DNA of 47,857 nucleotides from Sphingobacteriaceae bacterium (GCA_016715905.1 JADJXI010000008.1:1-47857), one strand, 5' to 3'. Counted from the first letter of the stretch, positions 16,244 through 23,380 are shown. Translations and numbers: made by a program. The notes: generated from the letters alone by a model not told the origin.

Positions 16244-16614
16244 ATTAGTTGAAGTTTAACTTTAAAAGATTCCACAACATTTTGATCAGAATCTAAAATG
16301 TGGAGAGTACCCTTGTAAATATCAATACTCAATTTATCAATTAAAGTACCTTTTTTCCAGTGACCAATATCTACTTTAAGTAGGCATTGATAATAAATAA
16401 ACAAATAGTCGTCAATTTGTTCTTGGCTATTACAAGAAAATAAGTTCGTTTCCATTTTATCATCAACAAAAGTTAATTGGTCTATAAATACTGAAACAGG
16501 ATCACCTTCAAGTTGTTGAACTAATACTTCTGTTGCTGAATAATAACCAACAATAATACCTTTTATATTTGCACAACAGGTTATATATTCAACTCTTTTA
16601 CCTATTAAATCCAT
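16240..16614 (-). CDS. Unknown beta-rich protein, 124 aa, translated directly after a tRNA
   Basis: The ATG at 16614 lies 3 bp beyond the tRNA's 3' end, so the tRNA acceptor bases CTGGGGAA form the only purine-rich stretch upstream. The protein opens with M-D-L-I-G-K-R-V-E-Y-I and continues with beta strands, resembling a small barrel (G-K-x-V ... G-x-I-V-G-Y). No known family. Processing of the tRNA would shorten its leader and could affect its translation. Confidence 0.6.
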   Translation of the reverse strand: MDLIGKRVEYITCCANIKGIIVGYYSATEVLVQQLEGDPVSVFIDQLTFVDDKMETNLFSCNSQEQIDDYLFIYYQCLLKVDIGHWKKGTLIDKLSIDIYKGTLHILDSDQNVVESFKVKLQLI

Positions 16615-16617
16615 AAA

Positions 16618-16700
16618 TTCCCCAGATGAGACTCGAACTCATACGCTTAAAAAGCAAAGACTCTTAAGATCTTTGTGTCTACCATTTCCACCACTGGGGA
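16618..16700 (-). tRNA. tRNA-Leu, anticodon UAA
   Basis: An 83-nt cloverleaf: acceptor TCCCCAG/CTGGGGA; D-arm with GGTAGACAC; anticodon stem AAGAT/GTCTT around loop CTTAAGA (anticodon TAA); long variable arm GCTT/AAGC; T-arm ATGAG/CTCAT with loop TTCGAGT; discriminator A; CCA not encoded. It decodes UUA, which is heavily used in this AT-rich genome. The gene sits inside the leftward operon rather than in its own unit. Its acceptor stem also matches the dispersed CCCCAGT motif. Confidence 0.95.
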
Positions 16701-16721
16701 GAGCCCGGAATAAATTATAGA

Positions 16722-17063
16722 TTATCTAAAAGTGACTTCTCTACCAAGTTTTTCTGACCATTTTTTTTCTCTTAAAGCAACTTCAAAGTTCATACATAAA
16801 CGAAGTTCTTCAATATATTCTTCTTGTGTAATAACTCCTTTTTCAATTAGTAAACGAGCTATTGCCATATCAGAAACATGAGCAGAATCAATTCCTACAC
16901 GATGATCTTTTTTGTAATCAAAATTGATTCTATTTGATTGTTCAAGTTTAACACAAGATTGTAAGCCATGTAAAGCTTCTTCATAAGATAAACCTAAATC
17001 AAGTGCTTCTAGTAAACGAGCTATTGCCATATCAGAAACATGAGCATCATCAGGTTTTTTCAT
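16722..17063 (-). CDS. Tandemly duplicated small helical protein, 113 aa
   Basis: Two homologous units of about 54 residues each start with the identical A-H-V-S-D-M-A-I-A-R-L-L (residues 7-18 and 61-72). Each continues with a short acidic helix (L-S-Y-E-E-A-L / I-T-Q-E-E-Y-I) and a Cys-containing helix. At the DNA level 37 bp are identical between 16848-16884 and 17010-17046. The unit looks like a small helical domain of unknown function. The start ATG at 17063 overlaps the upstream gene's end. Confidence 0.65.
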   Translation of the reverse strand: MKKPDDAHVSDMAIARLLEALDLGLSYEEALHGLQSCVKLEQSNRINFDYKKDHRVGIDSAHVSDMAIARLLIEKGVITQEEYIEELRLCMNFEVALREKKWSEKLGREVTFR

Positions 17064-17256
17064 TGTCTAAACTTTCTTGCAATTGTTTTATTTTTTCTAT
17101 TTTGGCAACAGTAGATTCAAGTAAATCTATTGGCCAAACAATATCTTTGTTATGCATAATAGCTATTAAAGCTTGATTATAAATCAAGCACATTTCTGTA
17201 TGTACAAGATTAGCTTTTACAAAATAATCCTCATTAAAATTACCTAACCTAACCAT
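17050..17256 (-). CDS. Small helical protein, 68 aa
   Basis: ATG at 17256, overlapping its upstream neighbour. Mostly helical, with a C-terminal coiled-coil-like segment (V-A-K-I-E-K-I-K-Q-L-Q-E-S-L) and several hydrophobic residues (Y-N-Q-A-L-I-A-I-M). No motif recognised. Early operon member. Confidence 0.55.
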   Translation of the reverse strand: MVRLGNFNEDYFVKANLVHTEMCLIYNQALIAIMHNKDIVWPIDLLESTVAKIEKIKQLQESLDNEKT

Positions 17257-17527
17257 TTAACATTTCCCATACCCAAATGATCGCCATATCAATGGTATTT
17301 TCATTATTAATAATTTCTTCTAGAAGAACAGTAGGATGAATATGTTCTCCATCAGAATCATAAAGTAATTTTGCTAATGCGTTTTCTTTTTCTCTTTCAG
17401 CAGAATTTTGGCGTGCTTGATTAATAATCGTTTTATTAAATTTACGATAGTCTCCCTCCAGTAAAAATAAATCTGGAGGATATCTAACATCATCATAACA
17501 AACGATAATAAGCGTTTTTTTAATCAT
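17249..17527 (-). CDS. Unknown small protein, 92 aa
   Basis: ATG at 17527 overlapping the upstream stop. An N-terminal beta strand (T-L-I-I-V-C-Y-D-D) is followed by helical, charged segments. A short hairpin CCTCCAG/CTGGAGG (near 17456-17480) built from two copies of the dispersed motif lies in it. Function unknown. Confidence 0.55.
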   Translation of the reverse strand: MIKKTLIIVCYDDVRYPPDLFLLEGDYRKFNKTIINQARQNSAEREKENALAKLLYDSDGEHIHPTVLLEEIINNENTIDMAIIWVWEMLNG

Positions 17528-17742
17528 AGAGCTTCTAAGTACATTTGTGGGATTGTAAAACTTAATTTTTCATCATTAATAGCATCAAATACAACAACGT
17601 AAGAATTTTTGAAAATACTGGAGGGAATCTTCTCTATTATAGTTCCTATTGTTGAAGCTAATAAATGACTTCCCTCCAGTCTATTTGGGCCTACATATTT
17701 GACTTTGTTTCCTACTTCAAATTCTTTATTCTTCTGGCCCAT
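17524..17742 (-). CDS. Small SH3/KOW-like beta protein, 72 aa
   Basis: ATG at 17742. The pattern F-E-V-G-N-K-V-K-Y-V-G ... I-G-T-I-I-E-K ... Y-V-V-V-F resembles small SH3-like barrels. Two motif copies in opposite orientation (ACTGGAGGGAA near 17616 and its complement near 17667-17677) give an 11-bp inverted repeat inside this gene. Function unknown. Confidence 0.55.
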   Translation of the reverse strand: MGQKNKEFEVGNKVKYVGPNRLEGSHLLASTIGTIIEKIPSSIFKNSYVVVFDAINDEKLSFTIPQMYLEAL

Positions 17743-17944
17743 ATAAAACCCTGCGTTTAAAATAACGATAACAATATTTGACTAATCTACTTAATGGAAT
17801 TTTTTCGTATTGAGGATGATTTTGTAATTGTTCTGCAAATTCATCAAATGTAACTTCTAAACCATGTTCGTGTAAAGCAAAACAACTTGCTCTAATCATG
17901 ATTCTAACTTTTAGGTAATCATAATCATACTTACCCATTTTCAT
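17726..17944 (-). CDS. Small basic/aromatic helical protein, 72 aa
   Basis: ATG at 17944 (a second in-frame ATG follows at 17938). Rich in Tyr, Arg and Lys. Probably helical (F-D-E-F-A-E-Q-L ... L-S-R-L-V-K-Y-C-Y-R-Y-F-K-R-R), suggesting nucleic-acid contact, but no defined fold is recognised. It overlaps both neighbours by a few bases. Confidence 0.55.
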   Translation of the reverse strand: MKMGKYDYDYLKVRIMIRASCFALHEHGLEVTFDEFAEQLQNHPQYEKIPLSRLVKYCYRYFKRRVLYGPEE

Positions 17945-18179
17945 TATTTGAAGCCTTATTTAAATGCAAAACAGCATTTGGATAATGAATAACATACATA
18001 GTAGGATAAATATAACATGGAGAAACATTAGTTGTTATACCAACAGCATTATATTGATCCCCTTGTGAATTAAATATAGCATTAGTTTTTAAATACAAGA
18101 ATCCTTCATATTCAAAAACATCATTTATAGGAATTTTTTCAAAAATACAAACATTTTCAGGCGTTTTTAGAATCTTCAT
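17931..18179 (-). CDS. Small beta-domain protein, 82 aa
   Basis: ATG at 18179. The pattern F-E-K-I-P-I-N-D-V-F-E-Y-E-G-F-L-Y-L-K-T ... Y-N-A-V-G-I matches the small beta-domain pattern of the genes at 7241, 21245 and 21533 (F-x-K-V-x(4)-F ... Y-x-K ... N-A). These look like members of a widespread, uncharacterised phage protein type. Function unknown. Confidence 0.6.
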   Translation of the reverse strand: MKILKTPENVCIFEKIPINDVFEYEGFLYLKTNAIFNSQGDQYNAVGITTNVSPCYIYPTMYVIHYPNAVLHLNKASNNENG

Positions 18180-18181
18180 TT

Positions 18182-18754
18182 TTAGTAGGGAAACATGCAG
18201 ATGGGTTTATTAGTTAATTGTGATTTTAAGCCATCAATAATTAATTGTTTATTCAAAGAACAAATTTGAGAAAAATTCCCTATGTGAGATTTGTAAATTG
18301 CAACTGGACGAGGAAACTGAGGAATATGATTTGCTTTTTCTAAACAAATGAATTTACCATTTACAAGATAACCGACTAATTCGTCTTCGTCGGCTTTAAT
18401 TACCCGATAAGAAACAGGTGTATAAATGGTTTTATAGATTTTGGAGATACATTGAAATTCATTCTCCCAGTATTCTGGGGGAATAGTATCATGCATTCTT
18501 TCAAATGCACAACACAAATTAAAATTATGTTTTAATTGTCTTTCAATGATCCAATGTATTAAAGAATCTTTAAGACCTTGACCTTCAAATTCTGGAAGAT
18601 AAAACGGTCCTAATAAAAAGCCTACAGGAGATTTTAAATCATTATGTCCTCGATAGGCCCCAATAACTGCTCCTTTAAAAGAAGTTATTGATCTTTTCTT
18701 TTGTGTTCGTAAATGTTTTACTAATGAATCATATGTTTCTTGTATTGTTGGCAT
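18182..18754 (-). CDS. Unknown protein, 190 aa
   Basis: ATG at 18754, 13 bp downstream of a large hairpin (18768-18835). The protein is mixed alpha/beta, with a helical N-terminus (E-T-Y-D-S-L-V-K-H-L-R-T-Q-K-K-R) and two Cys in L-C-C-A-F-E. A short CTCCCAG/CTGGGGG hairpin (near 18462-18480) lies inside the gene. Family not recognised. Confidence 0.6.
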   Translation of the reverse strand: MPTIQETYDSLVKHLRTQKKRSITSFKGAVIGAYRGHNDLKSPVGFLLGPFYLPEFEGQGLKDSLIHWIIERQLKHNFNLCCAFERMHDTIPPEYWENEFQCISKIYKTIYTPVSYRVIKADEDELVGYLVNGKFICLEKANHIPQFPRPVAIYKSHIGNFSQICSLNKQLIIDGLKSQLTNKPICMFPY

Positions 18755-18767
18755 AATAAAAAACGTT

Positions 18768-18835
18768 GCCTCCCCATACTTTAATTATGCCGCACGGATT
18801 TTAGTTTGGCTTTAAATAATTATTTCTGGGGAGGC
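18768..18835 (-). promoter_or_regulatory. Large hairpin before the 190-aa gene: attenuator/structured leader candidate
   Basis: Arms GCCTCCCCA (18768-18776) and TGGGGAGGC (18827-18835), with inner AT pairing (TAATTAT/ATAATTA). Leftward it is followed after 4 nt by six T residues and then the ATG at 18754. It may terminate or attenuate transcription into that gene. Its architecture and loop resemble the hairpin at 18857-18938. Confidence 0.5.
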
Positions 18836-18856
18836 CCCGTACGCTTCAAAAGAAAA

Positions 18857-18938
18857 CCCTTCCCTTACTAATTAATTATAACAAATCGCAACGTGGTTAG
18901 TTTGGAATTTGTATTTATAATTAATTTTCAGGGAAGGG
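18857..18938 (-). terminator. Long hairpin after the 163-aa gene
   Basis: Arms CCCTTCCCT (18857-18865) and AGGGAAGGG (18930-18938), then a 12-bp inner stem (18870-18881 with 18915-18926). Read leftward it is followed by TTTTCTTTT. It lies 23 bp after the upstream gene's stop, so it is a probable terminator. The loop is about 33 nt, larger than usual. Confidence 0.6.
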
Positions 18939-18961
18939 CAAAACCGTCATGGCACGAAGGT

Positions 18962-19450
18962 TTATTTCTTGGAGCAATATTCTTGAATCAATTCATCAAC
19001 TGGCTTGGAAAAATCAATCTTTTCGTAATGAGGAAATTCCTTAAAGAACTCATTCAAACCATCAGTCATGCCAGCATTATGCATAAGATGGCAATACTTC
19101 AAATAATTCTCATCAATCTTCTTAGAAGGACCGCGTTGTTGTTCATGCAATGGTTGCGAATCAACATAATTTCCAATAATAAAACTGGAAGCTTGATCGC
19201 CCGAACGAGCATGAACAAAGAATTCAGTTCCCTTTGCAAAATTAACTTCTGAAGTAACAACTACCTTATATGCCCGAAATCCATCGACAGGCATATCTTT
19301 ATCATCAAGTGGAGGATTTGCATCACAATTATCTGCATTAGAAAAGATTCGCTTGTAATTCTTTTTTGGTGCAGCTTTACGTCCACGAGTCTTCTTTTCT
19401 TCTTTTTCTTCCACAACTTCAATTACTTCAACAGCGGTATCAGTAGACAT
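18962..19450 (-). CDS. Unknown protein, 162 aa, with basic/acidic N-terminal tail
   Basis: The ATG at 19450 has GGAG 8 bases upstream; an upstream in-frame start at 19486 lacks one. The N-terminal 35 residues are first acidic (E-V-V-E-E-K-E-E) then basic (T-R-G-R-K-A-A-P-K-K), a disordered tail that could bind DNA or RNA. The rest is a mixed domain. It is a single-gene unit between a non-coding stretch upstream and a terminator-like hairpin downstream, and its G+C is slightly higher than that of its neighbours. A strong, separately controlled early gene is likely. Confidence 0.65.
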   Translation of the reverse strand: MSTDTAVEVIEVVEEKEEKKTRGRKAAPKKNYKRIFSNADNCDANPPLDDKDMPVDGFRAYKVVVTSEVNFAKGTEFFVHARSGDQASSFIIGNYVDSQPLHEQQRGPSKKIDENYLKYCHLMHNAGMTDGLNEFFKEFPHYEKIDFSKPVDELIQEYCSKK

Positions 19451-19486
19451 TAATAAATCTCCAAAACTTGAAAAAACAAAAAGCAA

Positions 19487-19679
19487 CTAATTTGTTAAAC
19501 GGTCTTTATTATTCCCGAATTGTGGTAAATAATAAATAATCTAACCGCCTCTGATTAAATAATTTAATCGTCTCAGGCATCCCACCCGGCCTCACACTAT
19601 ATACTACGCAAGAATCGCTGAGTGGTTCACGGGATCGCAGAAAAAATACAGAAAGTTTTTACCCCCACTTTTTGGGGGG
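19487..19679. other. Non-coding spacer with hairpins
   Basis: About 190 bp without a plausible gene. It holds a small palindrome GATTAAA/TTTAATC (near 19552-19568), a CCCCC/GGGGG hairpin immediately after the next gene's stop (near 19660-19680), and probably the promoter of the 162-aa gene, which I could not pin down. Confidence 0.5.
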
Positions 19680-20111
19680 TCAGCGAAGCAGGGGGATTTC
19701 TTTTAATAAGGTAACTGTATCGGCATAATAAAATGTTTGACTTGACCTTGTTAAAAAATGTTCTTTATCAAAAAGCTTTTTTAGAGATGGATCTTTTAAC
19801 CAAAAACCTTTCCAATCATTATCATTAAAAAAAGGAATTTCAAAATCTTTTGCTGCAAGTAAATTCTTTCCATAAGCTTCAAATAAACGTAAATCAGGTT
19901 CTCGTTTAATTAGACCCCCATAATAATCTAAAAGTTTATCTTTTTCTTTAAAAACAAACAATTTACTTTCAGGGCAAATTTCTGGGGGAAAAACTTCCTT
20001 GCCAAGTTCATATTTAACTAACCACTCAGAATAAGAAGATACTCCAACAGAAGTATAAATATCATTTCCATAAGCATACACTAATTTAAAGCAATTCGGC
20101 CGCAGTGTCAT
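19680..20111 (-). CDS. Early paralogous family member 1, 143 aa
   Basis: Shares with four nearby proteins the layout N-C-F-K-L near the start, P-x-S-K-L-F-V-F-K in the middle, a later F-W segment and a C-terminal Y-Y-A-D-T-V-T-L-L-K-E-I strand. It is closest to the next gene (20086): V-F-P-P-E-I-C-P-E-S-K-L-F-V-F against V-F-P-P-V-H-C-P-Q-S-K-L-F-V-F. No known fold assigned. Overlaps the upstream gene by 26 bp. Confidence 0.65.
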   Translation of the reverse strand: MTLRPNCFKLVYAYGNDIYTSVGVSSYSEWLVKYELGKEVFPPEICPESKLFVFKEKDKLLDYYGGLIKREPDLRLFEAYGKNLLAAKDFEIPFFNDNDWKGFWLKDPSLKKLFDKEHFLTRSSQTFYYADTVTLLKEIPLLR

Positions 20112-20523
20112 AATCTATTTCCTCCAGTAATGTTACCGAATCAGCATAATAAATTAATTTAGCTCTTTTTTCGTTGTAAGCAGCATCTTCAAATTGATGA
20201 CCTTCCCAAAACATTTTGAAATCAGATTCGCAAATATTTAAAACAGCTGGGAATTTTGTATTTCGATTGTTAATTAGACCTGTGGCATAGGCTTTAAATA
20301 TTCTTAATGTATCATATTCAGTAAGAATATTAAACCTATAAAAATCATTTACAGCTACCAAAGTTTTGAAAACAAACAGTTTACTTTGTGGGCAATGTAC
20401 TGGAGGAAAAACTTCTTCATTAAGTGGATAAATTAATTCCCATTCTCCAACTGAACCACTGGAGGTAAAGGCCGTTCCAATATCTTTTTGCCAAATTACT
20501 TTAAAACAATTATGTTCTTTCAT
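20086..20523 (-). CDS. Early paralogous family member 2, 145 aa
   Basis: Starts with M-K-E-H-N-C-F-K-V, by an ATGA overlap. Contains the family block P-Q-S-K-L-F-V-F, then R-I-F-K-A-Y near the middle and F-K-M-F-W-E-G, ending Y-Y-A-D-S-V-T-L-L-E-E-I. The pair with 19680 looks like a recent tandem duplication. Function unknown. Confidence 0.65.
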   Translation of the reverse strand: MKEHNCFKVIWQKDIGTAFTSSGSVGEWELIYPLNEEVFPPVHCPQSKLFVFKTLVAVNDFYRFNILTEYDTLRIFKAYATGLINNRNTKFPAVLNICESDFKMFWEGHQFEDAAYNEKRAKLIYYADSVTLLEEIDYDTAAELL

Positions 20524-20939
20524 TGTATTTCTTCTATAGGCTTGAGAAATTTAACTAAAATTGTGCCGGGTGGAGTTTGAAAACAAACATTTAAATATTC
20601 ATTAAAAGATTCATTAACCATTTCTGTTAAGTAACTAAAATTTTTCCAAAATGTTGGATAATCTTCTGACAAAGAAGGTAAAGATCTCTCTCCAAAAGAA
20701 ATAGCTTTACCTATATATTGGCATTTATAAATACTAAATCTAGTAAAACTATCTAGATCTTTTGTATAATCTAATACATCAGATTTATTAAAAAATGCAA
20801 ATATTCGGCTATTGGGTAAATAAGGAGTATTCCATTTTTCTTTTTGATAAATAATGTCAGCTCTTAAAGCTAAATGAGCTGAAATAGGATTTAATTTAGT
20901 TTTTGATCTTACACGAAAAACTTTGTAACAGTATTTCAT
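20520..20939 (-). CDS. Early paralogous family member 3, 139 aa
   Basis: The ATG at 20939 overlaps the upstream TGA (ATGA), so I prefer it to a start at 20966. Begins M-K-Y-C-Y-K-V-F-R-V. It has the family block L-P-N-S-R-I-F-A-F, then Y-K-C-Q-Y-I-G-K, S-L-P-S and F-W-K-N-F, and ends with P-P-G-T-I-L-V-K-F-L-K-P-I. It is closer to the 21772 and 22328 members than to 19680/20086. Function unknown. Confidence 0.65.
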   Translation of the reverse strand: MKYCYKVFRVRSKTKLNPISAHLALRADIIYQKEKWNTPYLPNSRIFAFFNKSDVLDYTKDLDSFTRFSIYKCQYIGKAISFGERSLPSLSEDYPTFWKNFSYLTEMVNESFNEYLNVCFQTPPGTILVKFLKPIEEIQ

Positions 20940-21217
20940 ATGTATTTCCAAGTTATTTTCATCCACGTTCCATCAATAATAACTGAATAATTTTTTGATC
21001 CCAAATGTTTGATTATTTTATCAATTACTTTTTGGGGAATAGAACTTACTGAAATATGTGTTTCAAATTCTCTATTTGAAGCATCATTATTAATTCGCTC
21101 AATTATATGCTCTAAGAAAATATCAAAACCATGTTCTTCATAATATTTGATATTTTCTTGCGTAATTGTTTTTAAATCTTTTGCATCATAAAGACATTTT
21201 TTGTCAAAAATTGCCAT
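20936..21217 (-). CDS. Small unknown protein, 93 aa
   Basis: ATG at 21217 with AGGA 9 bases upstream. Helical N-terminal half (L-K-T-I-T-Q-E-N-I-K-Y-Y-E-E) then a small alpha/beta end (V-I-D-K-I-I-K-H-L-G-S-K-N-Y-S-V-I-I-D ... I-T-W). This type of short protein recurs in phages without known role. Confidence 0.6.
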   Translation of the reverse strand: MAIFDKKCLYDAKDLKTITQENIKYYEEHGFDIFLEHIIERINNDASNREFETHISVSSIPQKVIDKIIKHLGSKNYSVIIDGTWMKITWKYI

Positions 21218-21244
21218 ACTTATTTTCCTAGACTGGGAGGAGAG

Positions 21245-21490
21245 TTATTTTAAAATTATTTCAATTTTATTTATAACAATAACTGGAGTATCATTTGTTA
21301 TATATTCAAGTTCGCCCCGTGAAATATTAAAAGAATTATATGGTGCAAGTTCATCCATGCTTTCAATTGGAGTTATTTTAATTGCAATTTCATTTTTAGT
21401 AAGCGTACGGGGAATTTGAAAAAATTCCTTTTCGTCAAGCTTAGAAAAAGTTAATTCTTCATCACGTTTGTCAGTTATTTGTAGTTTCAC
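21245..21490 (-). CDS. Small beta-domain protein, 81 aa (GTG start)
   Basis: Starts with GTG at 21490, preceded by AGGAAAATAATC. Pattern F-S-K-L-D-E-K-E-F-F-Q-I ... A-P-Y-N-S-F-N-I-S-R-G. Resembles the next gene (21533) and the genes at 17931 and 7241. The DNA between these small genes repeats (a TTTTCCTAGACTG.. block at 21219 and 21490), consistent with duplication. Function unknown. Confidence 0.55.
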   Translation of the reverse strand: MKLQITDKRDEELTFSKLDEKEFFQIPRTLTKNEIAIKITPIESMDELAPYNSFNISRGELEYITNDTPVIVINKIEIILK

Positions 21491-21532
21491 GATTATTTTC
21501 CTAGACTGAAGGAGAGTTTCTGTTGTGAGAAA

Positions 21533-21769
21533 TTAATACATCCAAAGTTCGAGCCGTTCAATTAATTCAATTTTATGTTCAGGTGAAAAATAAGCAAAAG
21601 AACCAGTTAAAATGTTAATAGCATTTTTTCGTTCAGTATGCTCACTAAATTCAGCTACTCTTATATAAATTTGTGAGCCATGAACAAAATACTGTTTAAA
21701 TTCAACTTTTTCAAAATTGACTTCTTTGATTCTTTTATCAATAAGAATTGGGTGTGGTTTGGTAGCCAT
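21533..21769 (-). CDS. Small beta-domain protein, 78 aa
   Basis: ATG at 21769. Pattern V-N-F-E-K-V-E-F-K-Q-Y-F-V-H-G-S-Q-I-Y-I-R-V ... K-N-A-I-N-I-L-T-G-S-F-A-Y-F, the clearest example of the F-x-K-V ... Y-x-x ... N-A-x-N motif shared by several short early proteins here. Function unknown. Confidence 0.6.
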   Translation of the reverse strand: MATKPHPILIDKRIKEVNFEKVEFKQYFVHGSQIYIRVAEFSEHTERKNAINILTGSFAYFSPEHKIELIERLELWMY

Positions 21770-21771
21770 AA

Positions 21772-22281
21772 TTACTTTATCCTTTGGACGAGCCGAATTT
21801 CATCTACTAAAATTGTTTTGCTGCCAGTTACATAATATTGATAAAAATCATCTTCTTGGCTAAAAGCGAAATACGATTTATCGTTTGGCTTGAAGTTTTC
21901 CCAGAAATTTTTAATTGGGTAGTCCATAGAAGGAATATACCTTCGTCCAAATTTTATTTCTTCTCCACGATATTCGCATTCCCATAATTCTTCATGAATA
22001 GAATCACAAACTACTCGATGGATGTCGCTTAATGCAAAAATCTTACTGGAGGGGAAAAAGGGTTTATTCCATATTCCTTCTAAATAATAACAATATGGGT
22101 TTCTAACGACAGGCCCTAAAGAAAATTTAATATCTGTTATCGTTGTTACTTGAGTTTTGTCCAGAATTTCTGATAAAATTTTGTTAGTAGCGAAATGTGT
22201 ATAAGAGTTTTTGTAGGCTACGTCTGATATAAATTGTTCATTTGATGAATAAACGCGAAATCTTTTGTAGCAAGTTGGCAT
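21772..22281 (-). CDS. Early paralogous family member 4, 169 aa
   Basis: ATG at 22281 with GGGTG upstream. Begins M-P-T-C-Y-K-R-F-R-V. Family block F-P-S-S-K-I-F-A-L-S, then L-W-E-C-E-Y-R-G-E-E-I-K-F-G-R-R-Y-I-P-S and N-F-W-E-N-F, ending K-T-I-L-V-D-E-I-R-L-V. The longest member. Similar to 22328 and 20520; function unknown. Confidence 0.68.
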   Translation of the reverse strand: MPTCYKRFRVYSSNEQFISDVAYKNSYTHFATNKILSEILDKTQVTTITDIKFSLGPVVRNPYCYYLEGIWNKPFFPSSKIFALSDIHRVVCDSIHEELWECEYRGEEIKFGRRYIPSMDYPIKNFWENFKPNDKSYFAFSQEDDFYQYYVTGSKTILVDEIRLVQRIK

Positions 22282-22327
22282 AAAGCACCCTATGTTTCCT
22301 TTTTTGTACTGGAGGGGAGTTATAAAG

Positions 22328-22741
22328 TTACCAAAGTTTTTGTATTGGTTTGAAATTGTCGATTAAAACTGTTCGTGGAGGAGTTATACAATATATTTTA
22401 TTTTCTAAATCGCCGTGCTGCCAATTTTCCCAAAAGCTTTCTATAGTGCTTTCAAAAGCAGGTACTCTCTTATCGGCATAAGGATATATTTCTCCAGTTG
22501 TTTCGCATTCCCAAACAGAATAAATATGTGGCGTATCAAGCTTATATTCTTTTTGAAGTTCTCTTAAAAATTTTTCAGAATTCCAAGATCTTTCAAATGC
22601 GAAAAATTTACCAACTGGAGGGAAGTTATATGCGTTTATATTGTATTTTATTTGGGTTGCGACAAAGCCGAGAGAAAATAATTCGTTTGGATTTGGACTG
22701 TTTATGAAAAGTTTGTAGACTTTTTTAGGAGTAGATTGCAT
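22328..22741 (-). CDS. Early paralogous family member 5, 137 aa, first gene of the leftward operon
   Basis: ATG at 22741. Begins K-K-V-Y-K-L-F-I-N-S. Family block F-P-P-V-G-K-F-F-A-F-E, then S-V-W-E-C-E-T-T-G-E-I, K-R-V-P-A-F and S-F-W-E-N-W, ending P-P-R-T-V-L-I-D-N-F. It is the first gene after the promoter at 22853-22881, so probably among the earliest expressed, as expected for host-takeover or anti-defence proteins. That role is an inference from position. Confidence 0.68.
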   Translation of the reverse strand: MQSTPKKVYKLFINSPNPNELFSLGFVATQIKYNINAYNFPPVGKFFAFERSWNSEKFLRELQKEYKLDTPHIYSVWECETTGEIYPYADKRVPAFESTIESFWENWQHGDLENKIYCITPPRTVLIDNFKPIQKLW

Positions 22742-22852
22742 TTTATGGGGTTTCTTTTTTGAGGAGTTTGATGAATAGAAAAATGTACAAGTGTTAAGTG
22801 TACAGTTTGGAATACCTCTTAGGTAGGGTGTTGTACACTATATCTTCACAAT

Positions 22853-22881
22853 GGTATAGGGTAGTTCACTACGATTTTCAA
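22853..22881 (-). promoter_or_regulatory. Leftward sigma-70-like promoter for the early operon
   Basis: Read leftward: TTGAAA (22876-22881), 17-bp spacer, TATACC (22853-22858). A TTGTACACTA element lies just downstream (about 22831-22840), where a bound protein could block or modulate initiation. It is the best candidate for driving the 22741-to-3456 operon. Confidence 0.55.
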
Positions 22882-23312
22882 GGGGTTTTTGACCTATAAA
22901 CATATATAAAGTTAACTGAACATATGTATATAAGTTAATAATTAAATACACCCTAGGGGGTCGGCGGAGGCAAAAATTTAGGCCACCTTAGAGGGGGCGG
23001 GTAGTAAAAAACAAGGGGTTTTTATAGTGTACGAAAAGCACCTGGACCCCCATTGGACGGATAGTGTACAAATAATTAAATAAAATAGTAATCAAATGTA
23101 CATTTAATTAGAATACTGAATATTTGTTCTCATTATCGAATACCAAACTAATTAAACAGGAAATAGTGTACGTTTGCACCACAACACATGCAAGGGGTTA
23201 GTTACCTTATGTACACAACTGAACAATTTTTCAGTATGCTAATTAATTGCTTAAAATAGTATACAAGTAGTGTACAAAAAAACAATCAAATTGAATGTTT
23301 GTACACTAAATT

Positions 23313-23380
23313 AGCTTGTACACTAGTATACAACCTTATTTAGGTATTAAATAATAAGGTTGTATACTAGTGTACAAGCT
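23313..23380. repeat. Perfect inverted repeat, 28-bp arms
   Basis: Arms 23313-23340 and 23353-23380 are exact complements separated by 12 bp. Each arm contains the TTGTACACTA element and a TAGTATACAA variant. It can form a cruciform or a very stable RNA hairpin, followed by T-rich sequence on the rightward strand. It could be an origin hairpin, a strong operator or a bidirectional terminator. Confidence 0.8.

Noticed and set aside
18893..19252. Rightward open frame of 119 codons opposite the 162-aa gene
   Set aside because: It is antisense to a better-supported leftward gene that has a GGAG site and a terminator-like hairpin. The predicted protein has no recognisable composition, and the frame crosses a structured hairpin.
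21201..21419. Rightward open frame with hydrophobic residues opposite 21245-21490
   Set aside because: It is a shadow of a leftward gene that has a ribosome site and family resemblance. Hydrophobicity arises from the antisense of acidic/basic codons.
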